Origin: Photobacterium sp. CCB-ST2H9
GTDB lineage: Bacteria > Pseudomonadota > Gammaproteobacteria > Enterobacterales > Vibrionaceae
Reading direction: 5' to 3'
Length of the DNA stretch: 64,000 bases
Assembly: GCF_023151555.2 (NCBI RefSeq)
Contig: NZ_CP100426.1
Location: forward strand, 620,001 to 684,000
A model generated the notes under the pieces. That model saw only the letters and a program-made list of their open reading frames with translations. It made no database searches and had not been told where the DNA came from. How positions within the stretch are numbered: position 1 is the first letter of the stretch; each line of letters begins with the position of its first letter. Below are positions 35,027 through 43,806 of the stretch, piece by piece. Both the position numbers and the translations under genes were made by a program.

Positions 35027-37215
35027 TCACACGCCTGACAGCAGGACTGCGGCTCAAGATCATTATCATCACCAGCCTGTTACTGACCTTACCCTGGTTC
35101 GGCTACCGGTTTGTGCTGGAAATGGAAAAACTGCTGCGTCAGGGGCAGGAACAGACGCTGATTGGCACTGCCAGAGCCATTGCAACTGCACTGAACGAAC
35201 GTCCGGCACTGTTCAGCCAGCAAGCCAATTTTCTGCCCCGGGTTCAGCAGGGACGGGATCTGTACGTCTATGATCTGCCAGCTGCCATTCAAGTGGACGG
35301 TCATCTGGATGACTGGCCTTCAGACATGGGCGCAAAGATGCACTATTACGGTCATCCTTATGTACTGTTCAGCCAGCAGGTCTATCCGAAGGGGTACACT
35401 GATTTTTACCTGATAACCGCCCGTCATCAGCAAGAGATCTATGCCGCCCTGAAAGTGAACGACCCGCATCTCGTTCTTCGGCGGACAGGCAGCAATCGTG
35501 TTGACAGAAATGATCACCTGACACTGGCATTGACAACGCCCGAGGGCAAATTTGAACGCTATCTCATTGCACTGGAAGCCAGCGGACTGACCTCTGTCTG
35601 GCTGATAAGTGACAATCCGGACACGCAGGAATCCTTCTTACCCGTAACAAACGTCACAGCCAGCTGGCAGCCTTCCGATACAGGCTACACACTCGAAATC
35701 GCACTTCCGGCGGATCTGTTGGGCCAGCAGATGGCTGTCGCCATCCATAATGTTGACCATGCCACCAAACGAGACGTTGAAAGCATTATCGCAACCGCAA
35801 ACACAAAGTCTGCTGATACTTTAGGTCCGGTCCTGCTGCCATCACCGGACATTGAACAGATCGTCAAGGGCATGGGACACAGCAGTTCCCGGATCTGGGT
35901 TCTGGATCGCCACCAGCGTGTACTGGCGCAGTCCGGTGATATTCAGCATTCAAACGGGGTCTGGGCTACCTCAATTCGCTATGACGAAGAGGAACATGGT
36001 CTGGGCTCTTGGCTGGAACAGTATCTCCTGCGCCCGCTCTATTACACCTTTCTCCTCTCAGATCCCGTGCCTTTTGATGATCAGCCTGCCAATCCAGCCA
36101 TGATTCAAGGGGTTCACGTCGATCAGGCACTTCATGGCCGCGGGTATGCGCACTGGCGCCCGTCCTCAGACGGAAAAGCCATGATTCTGTCAGCAGCCTA
36201 TCCGATTTGGCTGAATGACACAGTGATGGGCGCAGTGGTTGTTGAAGAATCGACGCAGGGCGTACAAACCCTGAAAAACAGAGCGCTGGAGAAGCTGTTC
36301 AATGTCCTGTTAGCCATTATTCTGATTGCAGCTATTATTCTGTTTCTCTTTGCGTCCAGTCTGTCCAGCCGGATTCGCCGTTTGCGTGATCAGGCGGAAC
36401 AATCCATCGATGCTCAGGGGCGTATCCGGGATGCGATTGTCTCTTCCTCTTCCCGGGATGAAATCGGAGATTTATCGCGCAGTCTGGCAAATATGGTCAG
36501 CCGTCTAGGACAGTACAATCACTACCTCGAAAACCTGTCGTCACGGCTGTCGCATGAGCTGCGCACACCTGTGGCCGTTGTCCGCTCTTCACTGGATAAC
36601 CTGGCGATGTCACAGCAACATGGAGAAGACGAAAAACGTTATATCGACCGAGCACAGGACGGTATCCGTCGGTTGGGTACCATTTTGTCCAGCATGACGG
36701 AGGCAACCCGGATAGAACAGAGCCTTCAGGGCGCTGACATGGAAAGATTTGCTTTCAATGAACTCGTCAGTGGCTGCATGCAGGGTTATCAGCTGGCATT
36801 CCGGCAACATCAGTTCCGCGTTCAAATTCCGGAATCCCCCGTCTTCATTGAGGGAGCGCCGGACTTTCTGGCACAGTTACTGGACAAACTGATCGCCAAC
36901 GCCACAGAATTCTCTCCGGTAGGCCCCCCCATCGAGGTGACACTGTCACAAAAGAATCATCTTGCTGTTCTGACGGTCAGCAATCAAGGCCCGCTCCTGC
37001 CGCAAGATATGACGGATCAGTTACTGCATTCAATGGTTTCAGTACGCAGCCAGCAGCACCAAGCCAAGCCCCATCTGGGACTCGGACTCTTCATTGCCAG
37101 ATTGATCGCTGAATATCACGCAGGACAGATCGCCATCCGGAACCGAACCGACGGCCAGGGTGTTATCGTCACCATCACTTTGCCACTGAGCGAGTCAGCA
37201 GCAAAACTGTCTTAG
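35014..37215 (+). CDS. pdsS: PdsS-type sensor histidine kinase
   Basis: Inner-membrane kinase of 733 residues, the length expected for the sortase-system kinase. One membrane segment near residues 15-32 and a second near 430-450 frame a large periplasmic sensor domain; HAMP follows, then the H-box with H514 in SRLSHELRTPVAVV, and an ATPase domain with N box LDKLIANATEFSP and G box GLGLFIARLIAEYHAG. It should phosphorylate PdsR, encoded just upstream with a 13-base overlap. No sortase or sortase substrate lies nearby, so the output is unclear. Confidence 0.87.
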   Translation: MGSLITRLTAGLRLKIIIITSLLLTLPWFGYRFVLEMEKLLRQGQEQTLIGTARAIATALNERPALFSQQANFLPRVQQGRDLYVYDLPAAIQVDGHLDDWPSDMGAKMHYYGHPYVLFSQQVYPKGYTDFYLITARHQQEIYAALKVNDPHLVLRRTGSNRVDRNDHLTLALTTPEGKFERYLIALEASGLTSVWLISDNPDTQESFLPVTNVTASWQPSDTGYTLEIALPADLLGQQMAVAIHNVDHATKRDVESIIATANTKSADTLGPVLLPSPDIEQIVKGMGHSSSRIWVLDRHQRVLAQSGDIQHSNGVWATSIRYDEEEHGLGSWLEQYLLRPLYYTFLLSDPVPFDDQPANPAMIQGVHVDQALHGRGYAHWRPSSDGKAMILSAAYPIWLNDTVMGAVVVEESTQGVQTLKNRALEKLFNVLLAIILIAAIILFLFASSLSSRIRRLRDQAEQSIDAQGRIRDAIVSSSSRDEIGDLSRSLANMVSRLGQYNHYLENLSSRLSHELRTPVAVVRSSLDNLAMSQQHGEDEKRYIDRAQDGIRRLGTILSSMTEATRIEQSLQGADMERFAFNELVSGCMQGYQLAFRQHQFRVQIPESPVFIEGAPDFLAQLLDKLIANATEFSPVGPPIEVTLSQKNHLAVLTVSNQGPLLPQDMTDQLLHSMVSVRSQQHQAKPHLGLGLFIARLIAEYHAGQIAIRNRTDGQGVIVTITLPLSESAAKLS

Positions 37216-37228
37216 AATGATTAATGCG

Positions 37229-37251
37229 AACAGCCGGTTATTCCGGCTGTT
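37229..37251. other. Hairpin between pdsS and the small exported protein gene
   Basis: Stem AACAGCCGG (37229-37237) with CCGGCTGTT (37243-37251), 5-base loop holding the minus-strand stop codon. It is placed as a shared terminator but no T run follows on either strand. Confidence 0.5.
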
Positions 37252-37531
37252 CATCAAGGGTATCAACAGAAGGTTGAGATGCCGGGATATCTTCTGAAGA
37301 GGTTTCTGCCGGCAATTCAGTATCCGCCTGAGCCATCACCTCTTCTTCTTTGGCGTACATAGTCAGATACTGGTTTTCACACACACTGGTCGTGACTCTG
37401 TCTGAACCATAGGTCTCAGTACACCGCTCCATATATTCTTCATAAGACATCAAACGGCTTTCAGACTGGGCGCCCGCGACGAACACTCCGGAAACAACCA
37501 GCGTCGCTGTCATCACACTGTTCCATTTCAT
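37238..37531 (-). CDS. Small hypothetical exported protein
   Basis: Protein of 97 residues with a signal peptide (about 22 residues, ending AGAQS) and a short mature part with two cysteines (ERCTETYG and SVCENQY) followed by an acidic, Pro/Ser-rich tail. AGAGG eight bases before the ATG supports translation. Single gene; function unknown. Confidence 0.6.
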   Translation of the reverse strand: MKWNSVMTATLVVSGVFVAGAQSESRLMSYEEYMERCTETYGSDRVTTSVCENQYLTMYAKEEEVMAQADTELPAETSSEDIPASQPSVDTLDEQPE

Positions 37532-37741
37532 CTTGCTTACCTCTACTGCAGCATGGGCCGTACAGACTCATACTTAGAGTTAAGCAAAAAGCCGGCAAAA
37601 AACGATCGATTCTGCAATAAATGACAATGATTTCACCTTGTGTCCCACGGAACAGACTTTGTTTCAACAAAGTGCTCATACCGTTTTGACACGAAGGCGG
37701 TATAATGCCTCCACTTTCATAAAAATTAATTCTGAGTCCTC

Positions 37742-38653
37742 ATGAGCAACGTGTTTACTTTTTTAAAAGGATTAGCGATGGGCGCGGCAGACGTCGTTCC
37801 CGGCGTCTCCGGTGGTACGATCGCTTTTATCACGGGTATTTATGACACCCTGCTTGAAAGCATTCGTCGTATTAATCCAAGCCTGATCCGCCTGGCGCGG
37901 CAACAGGGCCTGAAAGCGGTACTGAACCACATTAATGCCGGTTTTCTGATTGTCTTACTGACCGGTATTCTCACCAGCATCCTGACGCTGGCGCGCGTGA
38001 TTACCTGGATGCTGCACACCCACCCGATTCCGTTGTGGTCGTTTTTCTTTGGTCTGATCCTGATTTCAGCCGTGCACATGTTTAAACAGGTGCAGGATTG
38101 GGGCCCCACCCGTCTGCTCAGTCTGCTGCTGGGTGTTGCTTTTGCCTATGGCATTACCGTGCTTCACCCGATCGATATGTCACCCACCAGCATAAATGTA
38201 GTACTCGCTGGTTCAATCGCGATCTGCGCTATGATTTTGCCCGGCATTTCCGGCAGCTTTATTCTGCTGCTACTGGGTATGTACGCGCCGATACTGGCCG
38301 CTGCAAAATCGTTACAACTGGGGACTCTGGGTCTGTTTGCTACCGGCTGTGTGATTGGTCTGCTGTGCTTCTCACACCTGCTGTCGTGGTTACTCCGCAA
38401 TTACCGTGACCTCACCCTGACTTTCCTGACCGGCCTGATGCTGGGCACACTGAACAAAGTCTGGCCGTGGAAAGAAACTCTGACCTGGCGGACCAACTCA
38501 AGTGGTGAGCAGGTGCCGCTGATCGAGCACAACCTGTCACCATTCAGCTTTGAGCAAATCACCGGCCATCCGGCTCTGCTGGGATACGCCATTGCTGCGA
38601 TGGTACTGGGTATTTTGCTGGTCTGGGGACTGGAAAAATTTGCTGAGGAATAA
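37742..38653 (+). CDS. popT: PopT-type undecaprenyl phosphate translocase (DUF368)
   Basis: Inner-membrane protein of 303 residues with about eight hydrophobic segments and the DUF368 hallmarks GLAMGAADVVPGVSGGTIAFITGIYDTLL and MILPGISGSFILLLLGMY. Work in Vibrio cholerae and Staphylococcus identified this family as carriers that flip undecaprenyl phosphate back across the membrane, important at alkaline pH. A perfect -10-like TATAAT (37701-37706) lies 35 bases upstream of the ATG. Single-gene unit with a terminator at 38680-38706. Confidence 0.9.
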   Translation: MSNVFTFLKGLAMGAADVVPGVSGGTIAFITGIYDTLLESIRRINPSLIRLARQQGLKAVLNHINAGFLIVLLTGILTSILTLARVITWMLHTHPIPLWSFFFGLILISAVHMFKQVQDWGPTRLLSLLLGVAFAYGITVLHPIDMSPTSINVVLAGSIAICAMILPGISGSFILLLLGMYAPILAAAKSLQLGTLGLFATGCVIGLLCFSHLLSWLLRNYRDLTLTFLTGLMLGTLNKVWPWKETLTWRTNSSGEQVPLIEHNLSPFSFEQITGHPALLGYAIAAMVLGILLVWGLEKFAEE

Positions 38654-38679
38654 CTTCTCGCATAAGAAATCCTTCATCA

Positions 38680-38706
38680 CAGGCCACCTTCGGGTGGCCT
38701 GACTTT
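38680..38706 (+). terminator. Terminator of popT
   Basis: Stem CAGGCCACC (38680-38688) with GGTGGCCTG (38693-38701), tetraloop TTCG, then ACTTTT. Confidence 0.88.
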
Positions 38707-38784
38707 TATCAGGCTGCGACAGAGGAGGAAAGCGTGCTACCATACAGGCGTTTTTTGTTTACACCTGATGACTTTGGGGGATAA

Positions 38785-39246
38785 ATGTCCCACACGCTCC
38801 AATTCAAAACATGGTCTGTGCCATTCAAACTGATCCTGGCCTTCGGACTGGGATTTGCCGCAATTGAGTGGCTGCCTGGGCTGGTAACTCAATCGTCAGA
38901 ATTCGACAGCGCCCTTGCCTGCCAGCTGAGTCAGCAACACTGTCAGCAGCAGGATGCCGTCATTCAGATGAGTGATGATATCGTCCGCCCCTTACAACCC
39001 ACCACAATCACAGTTCAGTGGCCGCAACTGCCTGCAGAAACGAAAGCCTTACGGCTGACGCTTGAAGGCCGTGAAATGATGATGGGTCAGTATCAGTTAC
39101 AATTAACGCGCCAGCCGGATAACAGCTTTTCAGGTGAACTCCTGCTTCCTTTCTGCACCGAAAATGCCATGACCTGGCAAGGGAGTATCACCCCGGATTC
39201 TGGTTCCTTTTCACCGCTATACGTTTCCCTGAGGATGACACAGTGA
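38785..39246 (+). CDS. Hypothetical membrane-anchored protein upstream of SCO
   Basis: Protein of 153 residues with one N-terminal membrane segment (FKLILAFGLGFAAIEWLPGLV) and a periplasmic beta-rich domain with two or three cysteines (ALACQLSQQHCQQQ and LPFCTENAM). The stop codon overlaps the GTG start of the SCO gene (GTGA), so they are translationally coupled; a role in copper delivery or disulfide chemistry next to SCO is possible but not shown. No family recognised. Confidence 0.7.
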   Translation: MSHTLQFKTWSVPFKLILAFGLGFAAIEWLPGLVTQSSEFDSALACQLSQQHCQQQDAVIQMSDDIVRPLQPTTITVQWPQLPAETKALRLTLEGREMMMGQYQLQLTRQPDNSFSGELLLPFCTENAMTWQGSITPDSGSFSPLYVSLRMTQ

Positions 39247-39836
39247 AATATCAATGGATTATCCTGGCCGTTGCTCTGATTGCCGGCCTCGCTACCCGTT
39301 ACTTTGTCGATAACCACGATGCCAATGTCGCTGCAGCGGAGCAATCCAGCGGCCAGCTGGAAAGCGGCAAAGACACGATCAACCTGTTCAACACCGATGA
39401 TGATCGTCTGCGCGTTGTCTATTTTGGTTATACGCACTGCCCGGATGTCTGCCCGACTTCTCTTGCTATCCTGGGCGCTGCGCTAAAAGCCGTGTCACAG
39501 GAACAACTCAATAAAGTCTGGCCGGTATTTATTACATTAGACCCGGAAAGAGACACACCGGAAAAAAGCGCTCAATACGCGCAATATTTCCATAAAGATA
39601 TTACCGGGATGACGGGAACTCAGTCGCAAACACAATTATTGGCGAAGAAATATGGCGTGCTCTATATGAAAACAGCTCAGGAAGACTCGGCGCTGGAATA
39701 TTCTGTCGACCACAGCTCTTATTTTTACCTGCTGAAACCAGACGGCACCCTGATGGAAAAAGTCCCGCACACTTTAAATCCGAATATTCTGGTAGACGCC
39801 ATCGCGAAGAATGAACGTCTCTTATTTGAGAATTAA
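39243..39836 (+). CDS. SCO1/SenC family protein
   Basis: Membrane-anchored thioredoxin-fold protein of 197 residues. An N-terminal membrane segment (IILAVALIAGLATRYF) is followed by the copper-binding CPDVC motif in GYTHCPDVCPTSLAI and the distal His in VDHSSYFYLL. It is involved in copper insertion into cytochrome oxidase or in thiol-redox tasks. GTG start overlaps the upstream stop. No oxidase genes nearby in the window. Confidence 0.9.
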   Translation: MKYQWIILAVALIAGLATRYFVDNHDANVAAAEQSSGQLESGKDTINLFNTDDDRLRVVYFGYTHCPDVCPTSLAILGAALKAVSQEQLNKVWPVFITLDPERDTPEKSAQYAQYFHKDITGMTGTQSQTQLLAKKYGVLYMKTAQEDSALEYSVDHSSYFYLLKPDGTLMEKVPHTLNPNILVDAIAKNERLLFEN

Positions 39837-39887
39837 CCAATAAGATTTGACATATCATTCACATAGGTTGCATTGACTCAGAAAGCG

Positions 39888-39922
39888 AAAAGCCGCATTC
39901 TTGCTGTCGCCCACGGGCTTTT
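39888..39922 (+). terminator. Likely terminator of the SCO operon
   Basis: AAAAGCC (39888-39894) and GGCTTTT (39916-39922) form a 7-bp stem with a long loop, followed by more T. Confidence 0.55.
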
Positions 39923-40060
39923 TCTCGTCTTTGAGAGAATTTTTTTTGGGAAAAAAGCTTCTTGGATGAGCAATTTGAATAACATATGCCATACTAACTC
40001 TGCCGACTGAAAAATTTTACACTCGGTCTGTAGTGGCAAAACAAAGGAGAAGAAAGAAAA

Positions 40061-40324
40061 ATGAACCGTTCATTATCTATCCTTACTGGTATCATTCTGA
40101 GTGCAACTTTGATTGGCTGTTCCAGCTCAGATGAAGTAGACCAAATGCAACAATTAACCAACAAAGTAGATATGCTTTCTGACCAAGTAGGCGCTCTGCA
40201 AAGTCAGCAAGATCAGATGGCCGGCGCAGTCAATGACGCTCGTGCATCTGCTGATGCTGCTTATCAGGAAGCAATGCGTGCTAACCAACGTATCGACAAT
40301 ATGGCTAGCTCGTATCGTAAGTAA
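40061..40324 (+). CDS. lpp: Major outer membrane (Braun-type) lipoprotein Lpp
   Basis: Small lipoprotein of 87 residues: lipobox LIGC with Cys 20, then a coiled coil of heptads (VDQMQQLTNKVDMLSDQV and so on), alanine-rich repeats, and C-terminal YRK whose last Lys would be joined to peptidoglycan. Length and end match Lpp. GGAG precedes the ATG. Two strong terminators follow. The enzyme likely to attach it, an L,D-transpeptidase, is encoded convergently next door. Confidence 0.93.
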   Translation: MNRSLSILTGIILSATLIGCSSSDEVDQMQQLTNKVDMLSDQVGALQSQQDQMAGAVNDARASADAAYQEAMRANQRIDNMASSYRK

Positions 40325-40335
40325 GTCAACCGACA

Positions 40336-40368
40336 AAAAGAGTGGGGCCTGCGCTCCACTCTTTTTTT
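40336..40368 (+). terminator. Terminator of lpp
   Basis: Stem AAAAAGAGTGGGGC with GCTCCACTCTTTTT-type complement (about 40336-40368, one mismatch-tolerant position), tetraloop CTGC and seven T: a very strong terminator, as expected for an abundant transcript. Confidence 0.9.
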
Positions 40369-40384
40369 ATGCCTGTTAAAAAAG

Positions 40385-40408
40385 AAGGCCGCAATTGCGG
40401 CCTTTTTT
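40385..40408. terminator. Bidirectional terminator between lpp and the L,D-transpeptidase gene
   Basis: Stem AAGGCCGC (40385-40392) with GCGGCCTT (40397-40404), loop AATT, with T6 on the right and an A run on the left. Confidence 0.88.
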
Positions 40409-40430
40409 CGTCATCCTTTCATCATCAGAT

Positions 40431-41339
40431 TCAGTCCAATGCGACCGGGATGCCTTCCTGCGATTCCAAAGCCTGCGACAGCTTTGAAACAGCCTGATGA
40501 TCACTCTCCACTGCATTGACCAGTGAACGCGGCGGGTTCACAACCTTCGCAGTTCCGGCTTCAGCTTCGCTCTTAGACAGAGGCTGATGCACTTCAACAT
40601 ACAAACTGCCGTCTGGCTCACGGGTTTCTTTCAAAGGCTGATTGATCACCCTGACCTTTGTCCCCTGATTCACCCGGGGGAAAAGCCATTCAATATCCCA
40701 GGGATTCATACGGATACAGCCTGAACTCACCCGCATGCCAATCCCAAAATCTTTATTGGTTCCGTGAATCAGATACTCACCCCGGCTGTGTGCCAGACGC
40801 ATCGCATACTCACCCAGCGGGTTATCCGGACCAGCCGGGATGACCGCAGGTAATTCAATACCGCGTTCTTCTCTGTACTCTTTGCGGATATTCGCCGTTG
40901 GTGTCCAGGTCGGGCCAACAATCTTCTGACTGATCGACGTCGTCATCACCGGTGTTTCACGCCCAATCCGGCCGATACCAATAGGGAATACATAGACGGA
41001 GTCTTTGTTCGGCGGGAAATAGTAAAGACGCAGCTCAGCCAGGTTAATCACGATCCCTTCATGGGGAACATCCGGCAAAATGAGCTGGGTCGGAATCGTC
41101 AGCATCGTGCCAGGTTCCGGCAAAAACGGATCCACACCTTTGTTCGCTTCCATTACGGCCAGGAAGCCAACATCAAAGTAGTTCGCGATATCAGCGATAC
41201 TCTCTTTTTCATTTTCAGGGACCTGATAATACTCCACGGAACCAACCAGCTTGCTGCCGTTGGCTGGCAGTGGGTATTCAATAGCATTTGCTCCCATTGA
41301 AGCTAAGCCAATCAAAGTACAAAGCAATGTACGATACAC
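40431..41339 (-). CDS. L,D-transpeptidase of the ErfK/YbiS/YcfS type
   Basis: Periplasmic enzyme of 302 residues with a signal peptide ending GANA, a LysM-like segment (about 45-85, SIADIANYFDVGFLAVMEAN) and a YkuD catalytic domain (about 95-235) with HGTNKDFGIGMRVSSGCIRM, in which the Cys is the nucleophile. Such enzymes attach Braun lipoprotein to peptidoglycan or make 3-3 cross-links. The convergent lpp gene makes lipoprotein anchoring the most likely task. The C-terminal 65 residues are low in complexity. Confidence 0.92.
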   Translation of the reverse strand: MYRTLLCTLIGLASMGANAIEYPLPANGSKLVGSVEYYQVPENEKESIADIANYFDVGFLAVMEANKGVDPFLPEPGTMLTIPTQLILPDVPHEGIVINLAELRLYYFPPNKDSVYVFPIGIGRIGRETPVMTTSISQKIVGPTWTPTANIRKEYREERGIELPAVIPAGPDNPLGEYAMRLAHSRGEYLIHGTNKDFGIGMRVSSGCIRMNPWDIEWLFPRVNQGTKVRVINQPLKETREPDGSLYVEVHQPLSKSEAEAGTAKVVNPPRSLVNAVESDHQAVSKLSQALESQEGIPVALD

Positions 41340-41686
41340 GGATGCGCCTCCAAATCGATGGTGTCTGTTAGGGGATCAGTCACGATTCACTTGATTTTTC
41401 ACCCAAAAAGCTGGAAACAGACTCTTAATTATTATGGCAAAGTTTGATCTTTACTCAGTCAGTGACACGACTTTTCTCATTTATGACACAAACTGAGATG
41501 ACCATCACTCAATCGCAAGATTACAAATTTAATGCCAGTGTACTTCTGTCCGGTATCCATCGAGTCAGATTCACGTCAAAAAAGTGGCGCTAATAAAGAA
41601 TATTTTTATGAAATAGAGGAAGCAGATAACAAAAAAAGCGGGCAATGCCCGCTTTACTGTACAACGATTAAAGTTTTCAGACTGGC
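41340..41686. other. Intergenic between the L,D-transpeptidase and desaturase genes
   Basis: About 350 bases, AT-rich, no gene seen. It holds the promoter of the transpeptidase gene and, at 41631-41653, the terminator of the desaturase gene. Confidence 0.45.
41631..41653 (-). terminator. Terminator of the desaturase gene
   Basis: Stem AGCGGGC (41637-41643) with GCCCGCT (41647-41653), 3-base loop, T run on the minus strand from the A run at 41631-41637. Confidence 0.85.
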
Positions 41687-42811
41687 TCAGGCATACTGTG
41701 CCGTCAGTGATTTCCAGGAGCGTCGCTGCTGTTCCAGCCGGGCTTTCATCTCCTGATATTGCTGAACAATCTCCAGACTTTCATACTGCGCTCGCAATGT
41801 CTGTTTTTTCGCTTCCAGCACCTGCTTTTTCGTAGCGTAGTAGTCAGAAATCTTCTGCATTAATATTTCGTATTCAGATTCAACTTTCTGCAGCACAGCC
41901 AGACTGTCTGAACGTTCATTCAAACGCGCCTGCATCCGTTTCAGCATCATGGTCGCTTTGGCTTTTTCTATTTTATCCTCCGGGCAGGTCCGCAGGTTTC
42001 GCGCCATGCCCAGCCACGCTAAAGTGCGGATCAGCCATTTGGTCGGATCAAACTGCCACCAGCGAATACCGTTCCGGTAGTCATTCTCGAAGATATGGTG
42101 GTAATTATGATATCCCTCACCAAAGGTCAGGAAGGCCAGGAAACCATTATCCCGGGCGGTGTTTTTATCGGTATAAGGCTGTGCACCCCAGATATGGGCC
42201 AGTGAATTGATAAAAAAGGTTGTATGGTGACTCAATACCAGACGCACAACGCCCACAAGAAGCAGTGCTCCCCAGACATCACCATGCAGTAAACCGAAAA
42301 GCAGCGGAATACCAAAGTTCGTCGCGATTGCTAGCGGTACATAATATTTGTGCTGCCACATGACAATCTTATCTTTTTGCAGATCACGGCAGTTCTTGTA
42401 ATCCGTGTACCGGTGTGCCTGATATTCCCGCAGCATCCATCCGATATGGCTGTAAAAGAAACCCAGTTTCGCGGAATACGGGTCAACATCGTTGTTATCA
42501 ACATGCTTGTGGTGAATCCGATGATCAGACGACCAGTGCAGGATACTGTTCTGCAACGCAAAAGCGCCGCCAATCGCATAAATAAAACGCACCACAGCAT
42601 TCGCTTCATAAGCTTTGTGTGACCAGAGTCTGTGATAACCGGCAGTGATAGACATGCCACAGTAACTGAATGCAGCAAGCAGCATCAGCCCCTGTTGCCA
42701 GTCAAAACCAACGAAATATGCGTATAAGGGAGCACCGACCGCAGCAATTGCAAACGTGACGGTAAAGATCATTACATTCAGCCAGATAATCGGCGGTTTG
42801 GGATGTGCCAT
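41687..42811 (-). CDS. Acyl-CoA delta-9 desaturase
   Basis: Membrane di-iron desaturase that introduces a cis double bond into saturated acyl chains. The three His boxes are present: HRLWSH, HRIHHKH and HNYHH, between about four hydrophobic segments. The last 95 residues form a charged coiled coil (KIEKAKATMMLKRMQARLNERSD). ATG 42811 is preferred; ATG 42826 adds five residues and would leave three bases to the operator-like palindrome at 42829-42846. Together with Cti (14.6 kb) it controls membrane fluidity. Confidence 0.92.
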   Translation of the reverse strand: MAHPKPPIIWLNVMIFTVTFAIAAVGAPLYAYFVGFDWQQGLMLLAAFSYCGMSITAGYHRLWSHKAYEANAVVRFIYAIGGAFALQNSILHWSSDHRIHHKHVDNNDVDPYSAKLGFFYSHIGWMLREYQAHRYTDYKNCRDLQKDKIVMWQHKYYVPLAIATNFGIPLLFGLLHGDVWGALLLVGVVRLVLSHHTTFFINSLAHIWGAQPYTDKNTARDNGFLAFLTFGEGYHNYHHIFENDYRNGIRWWQFDPTKWLIRTLAWLGMARNLRTCPEDKIEKAKATMMLKRMQARLNERSDSLAVLQKVESEYEILMQKISDYYATKKQVLEAKKQTLRAQYESLEIVQQYQEMKARLEQQRRSWKSLTAQYA

Positions 42812-42828
42812 GTCATTCTCAGTCATTC

Positions 42829-42846
42829 AGCGTACAACTGTGCGCC
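42829..42846. promoter_or_regulatory. FabR/DesT-like operator upstream of the desaturase
   Basis: AGCGTACAACTGTGCGCC: GCGTACA and TGTGCGC are inverted with one mismatch around AC. From memory, this fits the AGCGTACAnnTGTnCGCT-type palindrome bound by FabR and the related DesT repressors of unsaturated fatty-acid genes. It ends 18 bases before the likely desaturase ATG, a position suited to repression. Confidence 0.6.
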
Positions 42847-43017
42847 AGAATACCAGTGTTCCCGCTCAGGTCAATCGTAAAACTCTGCGATTTGCTGCTC
42901 CGTATCACATGCTTGCATTCTGTGTGCGCCAAAAACAGTCAATCCAAGAGACTGCCTCAGCCTGGCCAGTGCTTGACTACACTATAGGGGAAACACAGAC
43001 AATCCGGAGAAATCACC

Positions 43018-43710
43018 ATGGAACCGCGATCAGACGCCCCCTTCCAACCCATCAATATGGACAGAAATCAGCGTGTGGTCATCAATACCCTGGCACAGGA
43101 CTGGACACCTTCGCCGGCCTCCGGTGTCTGGCGTATCCAGCTGGAGCGGGAGGCAGCAGAAGCAGGGCAAGTCACCAGCATTGTCCGCTATGAACCCGAC
43201 ACACACTTTTCATCCCATTACCATCCGAACGGTGAAGAAATATTTGTCGTCAACGGCATCTTCGAAGATGAATTCGGCACCTATCCTGCGGGGACTTATC
43301 TGCGAAACCCTGCCCGAACCCGTCATGCGCCGGCCAGCCAAAGTGGCTGCATGCTCTATGTCAAACTGAACATGTTTCCCGAGGGTGATCAGGAAACGCT
43401 GAGAATCGACACGCATAATGCACGATGGCAGCCCGGCCATTACACCGGACAATCCGTCCTGCCCCTGCACGGTTTCGGTTCAGATAAAACCATCATGATT
43501 CAATGGCAAGCCGGTGCCAGCCTGCCGAAACAGATTTACGAAAGCGGCCTGGAACTTTTCATTCTGGCCGGCAGTTTTCAGGACGAATGGGGTGAATACC
43601 GGCAAGGCTACTGGCTTCGAACACCACCAGGCAGTTATCACCACCCGGCAACGCAGGAAGGATGCCTTCTGCTGGTCAAAACCGGCCACTTCCCGCACGA
43701 GCAGACCTGA
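43018..43710 (+). CDS. Double cupin (ChrR-like) protein
   Basis: Cytosolic protein of 230 residues with two similar cupin repeats (about 55-120 and 150-225). Repeat 1 reads HFSSHYHPNGEEIFVVNGIFEDEFGTYPAGTYLRNP and repeat 2 LELFILAGSFQDEWGEYRQGYWLRTPPGSYHHP; both have the E-D/E-W/F-G-Y pattern of ChrR anti-sigma C-terminal domains, but the zinc-binding N-terminal part is missing. Likely a metal-binding sensor or enzyme. GGAG nine bases before ATG. Possible link to the following methionine sulfoxide system is only positional. Confidence 0.8.
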   Translation: MEPRSDAPFQPINMDRNQRVVINTLAQDWTPSPASGVWRIQLEREAAEAGQVTSIVRYEPDTHFSSHYHPNGEEIFVVNGIFEDEFGTYPAGTYLRNPARTRHAPASQSGCMLYVKLNMFPEGDQETLRIDTHNARWQPGHYTGQSVLPLHGFGSDKTIMIQWQAGASLPKQIYESGLELFILAGSFQDEWGEYRQGYWLRTPPGSYHHPATQEGCLLLVKTGHFPHEQT

Positions 43711-43806
43711 TCAAAGGTCTGCTTTTTTCCAAACTCATGAAATTTATCCGCGATGTCCGGGTCATGTCTAACACACCTGTCTTTAACTGCTGTCAAAGGA
43801 AATCCA

